Positions 16,214 through 26,675 of a DNA stretch of 64,000 nt are shown here, piece after piece. The DNA comes from Pseudomonadota bacterium (lineage in GTDB: Bacteria > Bdellovibrionota > UBA2428). A model generated the notes under the pieces. It was not told where the DNA came from. It was given only the letters and a program-made list of their open reading frames with translations, and searched no databases. The stretch covers positions 1 through 64,000 of the forward strand of contig JAGNHS010000008.1 in assembly GCA_018001635.1 (NCBI GenBank). The letters run 5' to 3'. A program made the translations under genes and the position numbers. Within the stretch, counting starts at the first letter, position 1, and each line of letters starts with the position of its first letter.

Positions 16214-18658
16214 CTAATGAGCTGCTTGGACGCGTCTTGGCTTAGCTTTGAACTCTTTTTGAGGGTTTCCAAAACTAAGCATCAAGGGGTCATTATCTTT
16301 AAACATTAAAGCGGTTCTTAAAACCTGATCAATATGTTCAGCGGGGATAACTTTTAATTCCTTCAAGATTTCTTCGGGAACTTCATGAAGATCTTTTACG
16401 TTATCAGCGGGAATAATAACGGTTCTAATACCGGCTCTGTGAGCCGCTAGTAGCTTTTCCTTTAGTCCACCAATCTCTAATACGTTTCCTCGAAGTGTTA
16501 TTTCGCCTGTCATGGCGATATCCTTTCGAACTGGCTTTTCAGTTAATGCGGAAGTTATGGCAGTGGCCATAGTTATTCCAGCGCTTGGACCATCCTTTGG
16601 AATGGCACCTTCAGGCACGTGAATATGAATGTCGACTCTTTGATAAAACTCTCGAGGCAAACCCAGTCTTTCCGCTTGAGAGCGAACATAACTGTAAGCG
16701 GCTTGAGCTGATTCCTGCATCACTTCACCTAATTTACCGGTGATAGTGAGGCGACCTCTACCTGGTAGTATGGCAACTTCAATGGCCAGCGTATCGCCGC
16801 CAACTTCAGTCCATGCCAAACCTGTCGCCATACCAGTTTGGTTTTCCTTTTCCATGAGTCCATATTTGTATTGTCGAGGCCCTAAGTAATCGACAATATC
16901 GCTTTGTTTAATATTGAATGATTTTCGGTTCTTTTTGTCTTCAAGGTATTTTTTGGTAACCTTTCGAGCAATTTTTGCCAGTTCTCTTTCAAGATTTCTC
17001 ACTCCAGCCTCACGGCTGTAATGATGGAGAATTTCTAATATGGCTGCATCTTCAATGGTCACGTTTAATTTTTCTATACCGTGATTTTTCCATTGCTTAG
17101 GAATGAGGTGTCGTTTTGCAATCTCCATTTTTTCAATTTCAGTGTAACTAGAGACGTCTATGGTTTCCATTCGATCTAACAAGGGTGCGGGAATACCGCC
17201 GTAAGAATTGGCTGTAGCAATAAAGATAACTTTTGATAAATCGAAATCCACTTCTAAATAGTGGTCGTTGAAAGTGTGGTTCTGAGCAGGATCTAAAACT
17301 TCCAACATGGCAGATGCGGGATCGCCTCTAAAATCTGAACCCATTTTATCAAGCTCATCTAAGAGAACTATTGGGTTTTGAGATCCGGCCTTTTTAAGTG
17401 ATTGGACAATTTTTCCAGGCATGGCTCCAATATAAGTTCTGCGATGACCTCGAATTTCGGCTTCGTCTCGCATACCACCAAGAGCAATGCGCACAAATCT
17501 GCGTTCAATGGCGCGCGCAATAGAAGCCGCTAAAGAAGTTTTACCAACTCCTGGAGGGCCAACAAAACATAGGATAGGGGCTTTGGAGTCGGGGTTGAGA
17601 CTTTGAACAGATATAAACTCTAAAATGCGTTCTTTAATTTTGCTCAAACCAAAGTGATCTTCATCAAGGATCTCTTTAGCGTGAACAAGATCAAGGTTGT
17701 CTACGGTTTCTTCTTTCCAAGGAAGAGAAACTAACCAATCTAAATACAAACGAACTACAGTTGCCTCAGACGACATAGGAGACATCATTTTAAGCTTCTT
17801 AATTTCTGAATAAGCTTTTTCTTTAGCTTCAGCAGAGAGCCCGCAAACCTTAATTTTTTCTTCTAAAGCTTGAATCTCAGCCTTAAATTCGTCGCGCTCA
17901 CCCAATTCCTTTTGAATGGCAGCCATTTGTTCGTTGAGATAATATTCCTTTTGGCCCTTTTCCATTTGCTTACGCACGCGACTACGAATTCTTTTCTCAA
18001 CTCTAAGGATTTCAATTTCTGATTCAATTAGTGAAAGGAGTTTCTCCATTCGTGAGAGCGGGTCTTCAAGCTCAAGAAGATTTTGTTTGTCTTCAATTTT
18101 TAAATTTAAATGTGAAGCAATTGAATCAACTAGTTTAGATGGAGAATCAATGTTTTGAATCGAGAGAAGAAGCTCGGGTGGAATTCTTTTATTGAGCTTA
18201 ACAAAAGCTTCAAAACTTTGTTTTGTTGATCGAATGAGCGCTTCAGCTTTAACGGTGTCGTACTTACCGTCTTCTATGAGTTTAACTTCTGCAACGACGT
18301 ATCCATCGGCTTCAGTGAAGCCTTGTATTTTTGCTCTACGTTTGCCTTCTACGAGAACCTTTAAGGTTCCATCGGGAAGTTTTACAAGTTGGATGATTGT
18401 GGCAACAGTAGCGGTCGAATGAATGTCTTCTAATAAGGGGTCGTTGACCTCACTGTTTTTTTGAGTGCAGAGGAGTATCGGGCTTTTTTCTCGCATGCAC
18501 GCCTCGAGCGCATTGACTGATTTTTCTCTTCCTACAAAAAACGGAACCACCATATGAGGAAAGACAACAATGTCTCTCAAAGGTAAAAGAGGAAGAAGTT
18601 CAGTTTCGGAACTTTTTTTCTTTTTGGTCTTTTTTGCTTTTGTATTTTTGTTGCTCAC
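16214..18658 (-). CDS. lon: ATP-dependent Lon protease
   Basis: 814 aa, GTG start. It degrades misfolded and regulatory proteins in the cytoplasm. Order: Lys-rich tail, N-terminal substrate domain ([20 protein letters not shown]), coiled coil, AAA+ module with Walker A GPPGVGKT (367-374) and Walker B VLLDELDK (431-438), then the protease domain with catalytic Ser692 (PKDGPSAG) and Lys735 (GGLKEK). The 43-residue Ser-Lys spacing equals that of E. coli Lon. It lies 169 bases downstream of clpX on the same strand, so it may have its own promoter as well as read-through. Full length. Confidence 0.97.
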   Translation of the reverse strand: MSNKNTKAKKTKKKKSSETELLPLLPLRDIVVFPHMVVPFFVGREKSVNALEACMREKSPILLCTQKNSEVNDPLLEDIHSTATVATIIQLVKLPDGTLKVLVEGKRRAKIQGFTEADGYVVAEVKLIEDGKYDTVKAEALIRSTKQSFEAFVKLNKRIPPELLLSIQNIDSPSKLVDSIASHLNLKIEDKQNLLELEDPLSRMEKLLSLIESEIEILRVEKRIRSRVRKQMEKGQKEYYLNEQMAAIQKELGERDEFKAEIQALEEKIKVCGLSAEAKEKAYSEIKKLKMMSPMSSEATVVRLYLDWLVSLPWKEETVDNLDLVHAKEILDEDHFGLSKIKERILEFISVQSLNPDSKAPILCFVGPPGVGKTSLAASIARAIERRFVRIALGGMRDEAEIRGHRRTYIGAMPGKIVQSLKKAGSQNPIVLLDELDKMGSDFRGDPASAMLEVLDPAQNHTFNDHYLEVDFDLSKVIFIATANSYGGIPAPLLDRMETIDVSSYTEIEKMEIAKRHLIPKQWKNHGIEKLNVTIEDAAILEILHHYSREAGVRNLERELAKIARKVTKKYLEDKKNRKSFNIKQSDIVDYLGPRQYKYGLMEKENQTGMATGLAWTEVGGDTLAIEVAILPGRGRLTITGKLGEVMQESAQAAYSYVRSQAERLGLPREFYQRVDIHIHVPEGAIPKDGPSAGITMATAITSALTEKPVRKDIAMTGEITLRGNVLEIGGLKEKLLAAHRAGIRTVIIPADNVKDLHEVPEEILKELKVIPAEHIDQVLRTALMFKDNDPLMLSFGNPQKEFKAKPRRVQAAH

Positions 18659-18827
18659 AATATCTATTGTAACGCTTCTAATGAGCTTGCGTCGCTATAT
18701 TTTTCTTAAATTTTGTCAGACTTTTGTGAGAGTGAGCTCAAAAAGTCGATTATATTGCTTTAAGCGTTATTAAGTAGAGCTTTGCAGATCTGGCCAATAA
18801 AATCGTTAGCTTCTTTAAAGGAAGTCT

Positions 18828-20066
18828 TTAAGCAATTTCTTTTTCTTGATCGTTAAACTCTAAAGTTGGTTTAGCACCCTTTAGAATGGCTTCTTCAGTA
18901 ACCACGCACGTTTTAACGTTTTTCATAGAAGGAATGTCGTACATCACATCCAGCATGGCGTTTTCAAGGATAGAGCGTAGTCCGCGTGCGCCAGTTTTTC
19001 TTTTTACAGCCATTTGAGCAATAGCTTTAAGCGCGGCGGGTTCAAACTCAAGTTTAACGCCTTCGATTTCAAGCAATTTTGTGAATTGCTTAGTGATAGC
19101 ATTTCGTGGTTTTGTAAGAATGTTGATGAGGCCTGCTTCGTCGAGTTCTCCCAAAGTAGCAAGAACTGGAAGTCGTCCTAAAAATTCAGGGATCATTCCA
19201 AACTTAACTAAGTCTTCAGTCATCACGTTGGCCAATATTTCATCCGAAGTGAGTGGAGAATTTTTACCTTTGCGAGCAGCTCCAATCCCTAAAGTTTTCT
19301 GGTGCATTCTAGATTCAACGGCTTTTTCTAAGCCCACAAAAGCTCCGCCTACTATGAAAAGAATATTGGAAGTGTCTACTTGGATAAATTCTTGTTGAGG
19401 ATGTTTACGGCCACCTTTTGGTGGAACGTTGGCTTTAGTGCCTTCAATAATTTTTAAAAGAGCTTGTTGAACGCCCTCACCACTCACGTCGCGAGTGATG
19501 GATGGGTTTTCAGATTTACGCGCAATTTTATCGATTTCGTCTATGTAAACAATTCCACGTTGTGCCTTTTCAATGTCCCAATCCGCAGCTTGTAGGAGAT
19601 TGAGAATAATGTTCTCAACGTCTTCACCAACGTATCCAGCTTCAGTGAGAGATGTGGCATCGGCAATGGTAAAAGGAACTTTTAAAATTTTCGCTAGAGT
19701 TTGCGCTAAAAGTGTTTTTCCTGATCCAGTAGGTCCAATCAAAATAATATTGGATTTACTAAGTTCAACGTCCGACATTTTAGAAGACGTTGGCATGTTG
19801 ATTCTTTTGTAATGGTTATGAACAGCAACAGAGAGAATTTTTTTTGCGCGTTCTTGGCCAATAATATATTCGTCTAAGAAAACTTTTATTTCTTGAGGTT
19901 TGGGAACTTTAGAGAGGCCAGCGTAAGAGTCGCGAGCATTTTCTTCGTGGATAATTTCGTTACAAAGAGAGACGCATTCATCGCAAATATAAACAGAGGG
20001 ACCTGCGATGAGTTTTTTTACTTCTCGTTGGCTTTTTCCACAAAAAGAACAAACTAGCTCTTTCAC
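18828..20066 (-). CDS. clpX: ATP-dependent Clp protease ATP-binding subunit ClpX
   Basis: 412 aa. The unfoldase recognises tagged proteins and feeds them into ClpP. The C4 zinc finger has Cys6, Cys9, Cys28 and Cys31. Walker A GPTGSGKT lies at 111-118, Walker B is VYIDEIDK, and the C-terminal [10 protein letters not shown] sensor is present. It sits 16 bases downstream of clpP in the order tig-clpP-clpX-lon, which is common in bacteria. Start ATG is unambiguous ([11 protein letters not shown]). Confidence 0.97.
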   Translation of the reverse strand: MKELVCSFCGKSQREVKKLIAGPSVYICDECVSLCNEIIHEENARDSYAGLSKVPKPQEIKVFLDEYIIGQERAKKILSVAVHNHYKRINMPTSSKMSDVELSKSNIILIGPTGSGKTLLAQTLAKILKVPFTIADATSLTEAGYVGEDVENIILNLLQAADWDIEKAQRGIVYIDEIDKIARKSENPSITRDVSGEGVQQALLKIIEGTKANVPPKGGRKHPQQEFIQVDTSNILFIVGGAFVGLEKAVESRMHQKTLGIGAARKGKNSPLTSDEILANVMTEDLVKFGMIPEFLGRLPVLATLGELDEAGLINILTKPRNAITKQFTKLLEIEGVKLEFEPAALKAIAQMAVKRKTGARGLRSILENAMLDVMYDIPSMKNVKTCVVTEEAILKGAKPTLEFNDQEKEIA

Positions 20067-20082
20067 TGTATGTCCCCTTTCA

Positions 20083-20727
20083 CTATTCGTGACTTCGTTT
20101 AACTACTTGATCAATTATACCGTATTCCAGAGCTTCTTCAGGAGACATAAAGTTGTCTCGATCTGTATCTTTTTCAATTTGCTCTACGCTTTTACCCGTA
20201 TGAATTTTATAGATTTCATTGAGTCTGCGTTTTGTTCTAATAATTTCATGAGCATGGCGCTCAATGTCGGAGGCTTGTCCTTGGACTCCGCCGAGAGGTT
20301 GGTGAATCATGATTCTGGAGTTAGGTAGTGCAAATCGTTTACCTTTTTCTCCGCCGCACAGTAGCAAAGAGCCCATGCTGGCCGCTAAACCAGTGCAATA
20401 GGTGGAAACAGGGCAAGTGACGTATTGCATAATGTCATAAATTCCGAGGCCAGCAGTCACACTTCCTCCGGGGCTATTTATGTACATAAAAATGTCTTTT
20501 TCAGCGTCTTCTGACTCTAAAAACAACAATTGAGCAATGATGGCGTTGGCAACTTGGTCGTTAACAACGGTGCCTAAGAAAATAATGCGATCCTTCAACA
20601 GACGCGAGTAGATGTCATAAACTCGCTCTCCACGCGGAGTGTTTTCAATCACATAAGGAATGTTGGCTGTAATGTCACCCCACGCTAATTGGGGATTGTA
20701 AAAATTCGGGTCGTACTTACTGCTCAT
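20083..20727 (-). CDS. clpP: ATP-dependent Clp protease proteolytic subunit ClpP
   Basis: 214 aa serine peptidase that forms the tetradecameric chamber served by ClpX. The catalytic Ser117 ([11 protein letters not shown]) and His142 (RIMIHQP) are present, with the family's [11 protein letters not shown] substrate strand. The start overlaps the last 11 bases of tig. A single clpP copy is seen in the window. Confidence 0.97.
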   Translation of the reverse strand: MSSKYDPNFYNPQLAWGDITANIPYVIENTPRGERVYDIYSRLLKDRIIFLGTVVNDQVANAIIAQLLFLESEDAEKDIFMYINSPGGSVTAGLGIYDIMQYVTCPVSTYCTGLAASMGSLLLCGGEKGKRFALPNSRIMIHQPLGGVQGQASDIERHAHEIIRTKRRLNEIYKIHTGKSVEQIEKDTDRDNFMSPEEALEYGIIDQVVKRSHE

Positions 20728-22000
20728 CTTTCTTCAGGGCCTTTCCTGCAAAAACATCGAGCGTTTTAAGCTCGGTAAGTTGCTTTGCAAGGCCAGGAAG
20801 CATGCCTTTGGAACGAAGTTCCTCAAGCAACTCTTGAGGCTTCCGCTGCTCTTGCATCGCATATCTTACTATTTCATCTCGGATGTCTTCTTGCGAGGCT
20901 TGAATGTTTTCTTTGCTAGCTATTTCGCTGAGCAGCAAAGAGGCTTTTACTTGTCTAAGTGCTCGAGTTTCCATCTCACTTTGCCATTCCTTGAGGCGTT
21001 GCTCAATTTGATCTTGTGGCAAGGCCATTTGGGAAAGGTTTCGAGCGGCTTCAGTGGCTAAATATTCAACTTGTTGATTCACTAAAGTTTGGGGAGCGTC
21101 CACTGGGTTTTCACTAATTAACCAATCAATGAATTCTTCTTTAATATCATTTTTTAGACGAGTTTCTTTTTCCTTTTTGAGATCATCGGTTACACGAGTT
21201 TTTAGAGATTCTAAAGTCTCAAAAGGACCAATCTTTTTTAAATTTTCTTCGGTCCACTCAGGAGTTTTACGGGAAACTACAGCAAGAATTTCTACATCAA
21301 AATCGTAAGTTTTATTTGGAAAGGCTTGGTGAGATTCTTCATATTTAACTGTGAAACTTTTTGTGTCGCCTTTTTTTAATCCAGCAATGTTTTTGCAGAA
21401 TTCTTTTCCAAAATAATTTTCAGCGGCGTTTATAAATAAACTGTCGCCACCAACATCGGGCACATCTATTCCAGCTTCAGAAGCTTTAATTTTTATTCGA
21501 GCAAATGAAGTGGTGCCAATGATTTCAGTCTCGGGTGCATCTTCAAATGTTGAAAGTCGCTCTTGAATATGACTTAAAGTTGTCGAAATTTCTTCTTCGC
21601 TCACGTCAACAGAGGTGGGCTTTTTACTCGCAAAACCTTGGTAATTTTTCATGTTCACAGGCGGCATGTTTTCGAATTGAGCTGTGAATTTAAAGCTATC
21701 ACTATCTTTTACAGGTAAAAAATCAACTCTTGGTGAGTGTGCTGGTTGAAGAGAATTTTCTTTCAAGGCTTCAGGTAGAAATTTTTCTACAAGATTACGT
21801 GCAACATGGTCTTGCGCCATACCGCTATAAGTTTTTACGATTACAGATAAGGGAGCTTTACCTTTTCGAAAGCCTTTGAGTTCCGCTTCCTTTTGAATGT
21901 CGCGGTATGTTTTTTCGAATTCTGCTTTTACAGAATCTACAGGAATTTCGATTGAGATTTTTTTAAAATGGCCATCAAGATTTTCAACTTCGTGTTTCAT
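20717..22000 (-). CDS. tig: trigger factor (ribosome-associated chaperone, PPIase)
   Basis: 427 aa from the ATG at 22000; the frame stays open 12 codons further, but [20 protein letters not shown] is the conserved N-terminus. Trigger factor binds the ribosome exit (signature [11 protein letters not shown] in the N-terminal domain), has a central FKBP-like prolyl isomerase domain and a helical C-terminal domain (from about residue 240). AAAGGTG upstream can serve as ribosome binding site. It overlaps lgt upstream by 17 bases and clpP downstream by 11, so the chaperone and protease genes are fused to the lipoprotein-processing genes in one unit. Confidence 0.95.
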   Translation of the reverse strand: MKHEVENLDGHFKKISIEIPVDSVKAEFEKTYRDIQKEAELKGFRKGKAPLSVIVKTYSGMAQDHVARNLVEKFLPEALKENSLQPAHSPRVDFLPVKDSDSFKFTAQFENMPPVNMKNYQGFASKKPTSVDVSEEEISTTLSHIQERLSTFEDAPETEIIGTTSFARIKIKASEAGIDVPDVGGDSLFINAAENYFGKEFCKNIAGLKKGDTKSFTVKYEESHQAFPNKTYDFDVEILAVVSRKTPEWTEENLKKIGPFETLESLKTRVTDDLKKEKETRLKNDIKEEFIDWLISENPVDAPQTLVNQQVEYLATEAARNLSQMALPQDQIEQRLKEWQSEMETRALRQVKASLLLSEIASKENIQASQEDIRDEIVRYAMQEQRKPQELLEELRSKGMLPGLAKQLTELKTLDVFAGKALKKDEQ

Positions 22001-22751
22001 GGGCACCTTTATGGATCCTAGCGCCAAGAAAATCAAGTAAAAGCAGGACTAAGATTATAGCAATTGATATCCATTGGGAGGGTGAAAGAGCTCCCCATTG
22101 TCCTCTCGAGGGGTCTCCTCGGGTAAATTCATTGAAAAATCGTAGAAAAGCATAGCAAAAAAGGTAGATTTTCCACGATTTCAGTCCCTTTTTTAGGGGT
22201 TTTCTGTTGTTGATAAATAGAATTATAGAAATAATAATAAGCCCTATAAATTCATATATTTGACTTGGGTGTAGCGGAATATTTGTCGGGGCCTTTGAGA
22301 GGGGGTCTTGATAGTAAATGGCCCAAGGAAGATCACATTTTTTCCCGTAACAACAGCCCTTTAGAAGACATCCCAGTCTTCCAAGGGCGTGGGCTAAGGA
22401 TAGCCCGGGGCTGGCGGCACTAAAAAGCGGCTCCCAAGGAATTTTGTTTTTATAGGCTAAAAAAAGAAGACAAAGGGCTCCAGAGATTAAGCCCCCATAA
22501 AAACCTATGCCTCCATGATAGAGAAAACTATTTAAAGTGAAGTCGAAATTCGAAATGAGATAAAAAACCCTAGCTCCCAAAAGTGCAGAAAAAATTGTGG
22601 GGATACTCAGTATGAGGATAAGTTGGGGAGAGATATTAAAGCGCCGTGCTTCTAGCGCACCCACAAAGACGCCGAGAAGTAGAGATAAAAGCAAAATAAA
22701 TGGATAGCTTTGAACTTGTAGAAAGCTAAAATCAACGAGAAGTGGGCGCAT
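21984..22751 (-). CDS. lgt: prolipoprotein diacylglyceryl transferase
   Basis: 255 aa, polytopic. Lgt moves diacylglycerol from phosphatidylglycerol to the lipobox Cys in the inner membrane. It has FYHGGIGFYGGLISG (family HGGL motif), ALGRLGCLLKGCCYGKKC (signature with essential Arg, in the Cys-rich variant seen in many delta-type bacteria) and LHPSQIYE. Seven membrane segments are expected. It overlaps lspA by 20 bases, so the two successive lipoprotein-maturation steps are co-translated; it overlaps tig downstream. Confidence 0.92.
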   Translation of the reverse strand: MRPLLVDFSFLQVQSYPFILLLSLLLGVFVGALEARRFNISPQLILILSIPTIFSALLGARVFYLISNFDFTLNSFLYHGGIGFYGGLISGALCLLFLAYKNKIPWEPLFSAASPGLSLAHALGRLGCLLKGCCYGKKCDLPWAIYYQDPLSKAPTNIPLHPSQIYEFIGLIIISIILFINNRKPLKKGLKSWKIYLFCYAFLRFFNEFTRGDPSRGQWGALSPSQWISIAIILVLLLLDFLGARIHKGAHETRS

Positions 22752-23289
22752 TCTTATTCAAGACATAAGATTCAAACATAATAAGAATTACGGCTATTGT
22801 TACAGCTGCATCCGCGACATTAAAGACGGGCCAATGGCAGGTGTTGCCGTCAACGGTATAAAATAATGGAATGCAGGAACCGCTTTTAGTGGTGTAAAAC
22901 CAATCGATAAAATCGACCACATAGCTTAAATGAATGCGGTCGATAAAATTTCCAAGGGCACCACCCACTACGAGCCCCATTGTGAGGGGGCGATAAATTT
23001 CATTTTTTTCAAATTTTCTAATGTGAAAATACCAAAGGCCTCCCAGAATTAAAAATGGAAGTATGCTTAAGAGAACTTTTTGAAGATCGGGGGGGAATGG
23101 ACTGTTGGGACCATTGAAAACCCCAAAAGCAAGTCCCCTATTGTGGACGAAGGTCCATTGCCACCAGCTTAAAAAGGGTTTTGATTCCCCCTCAAATTGG
23201 AATAGATCGAGAACGGTTTTTTTAGTCCATTGGTCTAAAACGAGTATCATGAGGGCTAAAGAAGAAATGATGCTATAGACGCGGCTCAT
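22732..23289 (-). CDS. lspA: lipoprotein signal peptidase (signal peptidase II)
   Basis: 185 aa aspartyl protease of the inner membrane that removes prolipoprotein signal peptides after Lgt. Four membrane segments. Catalytic aspartates are Asp126 (YVVDFIDWF) and Asp160 (FNVADAAV); GNFIDR and DQWTKK are also present. The periplasmic loop between the two aspartates is about 15 residues longer than in E. coli and holds two cysteines (SGSC and NTC). First gene of the lspA-lgt-tig-clpP-clpX-lon run, divergent from ileS with a 93-base gap. Confidence 0.95.
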   Translation of the reverse strand: MSRVYSIISSLALMILVLDQWTKKTVLDLFQFEGESKPFLSWWQWTFVHNRGLAFGVFNGPNSPFPPDLQKVLLSILPFLILGGLWYFHIRKFEKNEIYRPLTMGLVVGGALGNFIDRIHLSYVVDFIDWFYTTKSGSCIPLFYTVDGNTCHWPVFNVADAAVTIAVILIMFESYVLNKNAPTSR

Positions 23290-23382
23290 GAATCAACAAT
23301 AGAACGATCTCGGCTAAAGAAAAAGACTCGAAAAATAAAATGGGCTCCGAAAAAAGGGCTCCTGTGCTATGCTTAGGAAATT

Positions 23383-26300
23383 GTGGAAAAGCGCTTTCCA
23401 GAGTTCGGTAGTGACTACTCATTTTCTAAGCTTGAAGAAAAGATTTTGGCCTTTTGGCGTTCTGAAAAAATTTTTCAAAGAAGCTTAGACAACACTCAAG
23501 GCAAAAAAGAATTCTATTTTTATGATGGCCCTCCGTTTGCCACTGGTTTACCTCATTACGGCCATCTTTTGGCTGGAACCATTAAAGACATTGTTCCTCG
23601 ATATTGGACTCAGCGGGGCTATCATGTGGCCAGAAAATTTGGATGGGATTGTCATGGGCTTCCCGTTGAATTTGAAATGGAAAAAACCCTGGGCTTGTCG
23701 GGTTCTTTGGCCATTAGAGACTACGGAGTCGCAAAATTCAATGAAGCCTGTCGTGGAACCGTGCTCAGATATGCTGCCGATTGGAAGCGAGTGGTTGAGC
23801 GTTTGGGTCGTTGGATCGACATGGATAACGACTACAAAACCATGGACGCCAAATTCATGGAAAGTGTTTGGTGGGTTTTTAAAGAACTCCACAATAAGGG
23901 TTTAATTTATCAAGGTAAAAAAGTAGTTCCTTATTCTTGGCGTTTAACGGCACCCTTATCTAATTTTGAAGCTTCTTTAAATTATAAAAGCATTCAAGAT
24001 CCTTCTATTTCAGTTTTGATGCCTCTTAAAGACAGTGATTTAGGAAGCGATGTTGCCATTGCTATTTGGACAACAACTCCATGGACACTTCCTTCAAATT
24101 TAGCCGTGGCCATTCAAATGGATCCTAAAAAAGTTCAATATTCATTATATGAACTTAAAGAATCGCATGGAAATATTCGCAAAATTGTAATCGCAGATTT
24201 TGCATACGAAGTTTATCAAAATATATTAGGAAATAAGCTTCAAGAAATTTCCGCAACTCAATTGCTTGGGCAATTCTATGTGCCTTTGTTTGATGTTTTT
24301 AATGATGAAGAAAGAAAAGCACAGAAAGCTTTTCGAGTGATAGATGGAAGTGGCTTTGTCACTTCAGGGACTGGAACAGGACTAGTTCATTGTGCTCCAG
24401 CTTTCGGCGAGGATGACTTTTTTGCGTGTCAGGCTAATGGAATCGAAGCGGTTGATCCCACCGACATGCAGGCCACTTTTACTGACAAAATAAAAGCGGA
24501 TGCTACTTTAGCATCCATACAAGGCGTATTTGTTAAAGATGCCGATAAAACCATCATTGGTTTAATTAAAGACAAGAAGAGATTGCTTAAGCAGGACACT
24601 CTTCAACACTCTTATCCATTCTGTGAACGCTCCGACACTCCTCTCATTTATAAAGCGATTTCCAGTTGGTTTGTAAAAGTTGAATCCATGCGTGAGGCCA
24701 TGCTGGCTAATAATCAAAAAATTCGCTGGGTGCCTGACAATATTAAAGAAGGGCGCTTTGGCACTTGGCTCGCAAACGCTCGAGATTGGTGCATTTCCAG
24801 AAATCGTTTTTGGGGAACTCCTATACCTGTTTGGATTTGTGAAAAGTGTGAAAAATGGACTGTTGTTGGAAGCCAAGAAGAACTCGAAAAGCTTTCTTCC
24901 AAAAAAGTTCCCGATCTTCACATGCATTTTGTTGATGAAATCAAAATAGATTGTTCTCATTGTGGCGAAAAGCAAACCATGAAGAGAACTCCTGAAGTTT
25001 TGGATTGTTGGTTTGAGTCGGGCTCAATGCCTTATGCTCAGGAGCATTATCCATTTGAAAACAAGGAAAAACTAGATCAGTCTTTTCCGGCAGATTTTAT
25101 TGCCGAGGGACTCGATCAAACTCGGGGTTGGTTTTATACGCTCACGGTTCTATCGACAGCACTTTTTGGAAAGCCTGCATTTGAAAGTTGTATCGTGAAC
25201 GGAATTGTTTTGGCAGAAGACGGCCGAAAAATGAGTAAGCGTCTTAAAAACTATCCCGACCCAACTCTCATTTTTGAAAAATATGGAGCCGATGCGCTTC
25301 GTTTATATTTAGTTCAATCTCCAGCCATGCATGCAGAGGATTTGCGCTTTACCGAAAAACAACTTGTTGAACTCATGCGCGCAGTAATGCTTCCTTTGTG
25401 GAACGCCTATTCCTTTTTCTCTTCATACGCCAATATCGATTTGTGGTATCCAGAGGGGCTTGAGGTATCGGGTGAAGCTACCGATTTAGACAGATGGATT
25501 TTGGGCCGAGTAAAAGAGACTGAATCTCAGATTCATGAAAAAATGGAAGCCTTTCATCTTTATGAAGTTCCTCCATTGTTGACCTCTTTTATTGATGACT
25601 TAACTAATTGGTATATTCGTCTTAATCGAGAAAGATTTTGGTCTGAGAGAAATTCAAAAACAGAAGCTAATAAAGAAGCCGCCTATTCAACTCTGTATTG
25701 TGTGTTGATGAGATTGACTAAAATTCTTTCACCAGTGCTTCCTTTTATGAGCGAAGTTCTCTTTGCTTCTTTGAATAGAATGACTCTTGATGAATTGAAG
25801 GGATCCAAAGTTAAAAGTGTGCATGAAAGTTTCTTTGATGATCTTTCTACTTTAAGTTTAAGCGAGTCTGATAAAACATTATTGAGGCAAGTCAGTGTCG
25901 CGAAAAAGATTATTCTATTAGGAAGAAGTTTACGTGGAGAAGCTAAAATTGGACTTCGCCAGCCTCTTTTGAGTTTGCGAGTTGCGGGATTAAGTCAGTC
26001 TGAATCAGACGAACTTTCGGCCTTAAAGGGATTAGTTTGTCAGGAACTCAACATTAGAAGCATTTCATTAGTGGATAGAGCCTCTGATTTGGTTGAGGAA
26101 AGCGCACGGCCTAATTTTAAAATATTGGGAAAACGAATCGGTCCCGATATGAAAGAATTGCAATCCATACTTCAGTCATGGACCTCCAAAGATATTTTAG
26201 ATTTTGAAGCCAAGGGCGTTTGGTTGTTTAAGGGCCATGAGCTCAAATTAGGTGAAATTGAAATTGTTAGAAAAGCTAAAGAAGGTCGATTTGCTTTGGC

Positions 26301-26616
26301 TCAATTCAGTTTAGTTGCAGAATTAGACACTACATTAAATGATGAATTGCTTGATGAAGGGGTGCAGCGAGAGCTTGTGAACCGTATCCAGCAACGCAGA
26401 AAAGAAATGAAGCTTAAGCTTACAGATAGAATTGAAGTAAAATGGTGGGCCACTCCAGGATCTCGTATTGAGAGAGTTCTGACTACAGAAGATTTCTTAC
26501 GTCAAACGGCAAATGAGACACTTTCAAATTCTTTTGAGCAGCTTAAAGAAGCTCCTTCGGTAGAAAAAGAGAATTTAGAAGGTCATGGCGAGCTCAGTTT
26601 CGAAGTTAAAATTTAA
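23383..26616 (+). CDS. ileS: isoleucyl-tRNA synthetase, type II (eukaryote-like)
   Basis: 1077 aa, GTG start. It charges tRNA-Ile. The HIGH-type motif GLPHYGH (55-61) sits in PPFATGLPHYGHLLAGTIKD, and KMSKR lies at 616-620. The editing domain (TTPWTLPSN, then GTGTGLVHCAPAFGEDD) is intact. The chain length (family I is about 940 aa) and the wording around HIGH (KFGWDCHGLPVEFEMEK) mark the eukaryote-like type II enzyme, often linked with mupirocin tolerance. Divergent from lspA. The next gene follows closely. Confidence 0.95.
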   Translation: MEKRFPEFGSDYSFSKLEEKILAFWRSEKIFQRSLDNTQGKKEFYFYDGPPFATGLPHYGHLLAGTIKDIVPRYWTQRGYHVARKFGWDCHGLPVEFEMEKTLGLSGSLAIRDYGVAKFNEACRGTVLRYAADWKRVVERLGRWIDMDNDYKTMDAKFMESVWWVFKELHNKGLIYQGKKVVPYSWRLTAPLSNFEASLNYKSIQDPSISVLMPLKDSDLGSDVAIAIWTTTPWTLPSNLAVAIQMDPKKVQYSLYELKESHGNIRKIVIADFAYEVYQNILGNKLQEISATQLLGQFYVPLFDVFNDEERKAQKAFRVIDGSGFVTSGTGTGLVHCAPAFGEDDFFACQANGIEAVDPTDMQATFTDKIKADATLASIQGVFVKDADKTIIGLIKDKKRLLKQDTLQHSYPFCERSDTPLIYKAISSWFVKVESMREAMLANNQKIRWVPDNIKEGRFGTWLANARDWCISRNRFWGTPIPVWICEKCEKWTVVGSQEELEKLSSKKVPDLHMHFVDEIKIDCSHCGEKQTMKRTPEVLDCWFESGSMPYAQEHYPFENKEKLDQSFPADFIAEGLDQTRGWFYTLTVLSTALFGKPAFESCIVNGIVLAEDGRKMSKRLKNYPDPTLIFEKYGADALRLYLVQSPAMHAEDLRFTEKQLVELMRAVMLPLWNAYSFFSSYANIDLWYPEGLEVSGEATDLDRWILGRVKETESQIHEKMEAFHLYEVPPLLTSFIDDLTNWYIRLNRERFWSERNSKTEANKEAAYSTLYCVLMRLTKILSPVLPFMSEVLFASLNRMTLDELKGSKVKSVHESFFDDLSTLSLSESDKTLLRQVSVAKKIILLGRSLRGEAKIGLRQPLLSLRVAGLSQSESDELSALKGLVCQELNIRSISLVDRASDLVEESARPNFKILGKRIGPDMKELQSILQSWTSKDILDFEAKGVWLFKGHELKLGEIEIVRKAKEGRFALAQFSLVAELDTTLNDELLDEGVQRELVNRIQQRRKEMKLKLTDRIEVKWWATPGSRIERVLTTEDFLRQTANETLSNSFEQLKEAPSVEKENLEGHGELSFEVKI

Positions 26617-26675
26617 TATTGAAAGTTAGACAATTTAAGGCGACACACTGCGCGTCTATCCTATTGTCCCCGGTC

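Noticed and set aside
18659-18827. Heat-shock (sigma-32) promoter for lon
   Set aside because: A TATAAT is present on the minus strand, but no fitting -35 box or CCCCAT-type element was found.
19081-19398. Plus-strand open frame within clpX
   Set aside because: Antisense to the conserved ClpX core; shadow of codon bias.
24562-24975. Long open frame on the minus strand inside ileS
   Set aside because: It is antisense to conserved isoleucyl-tRNA synthetase sequence and its translation resembles no protein; a shadow frame.
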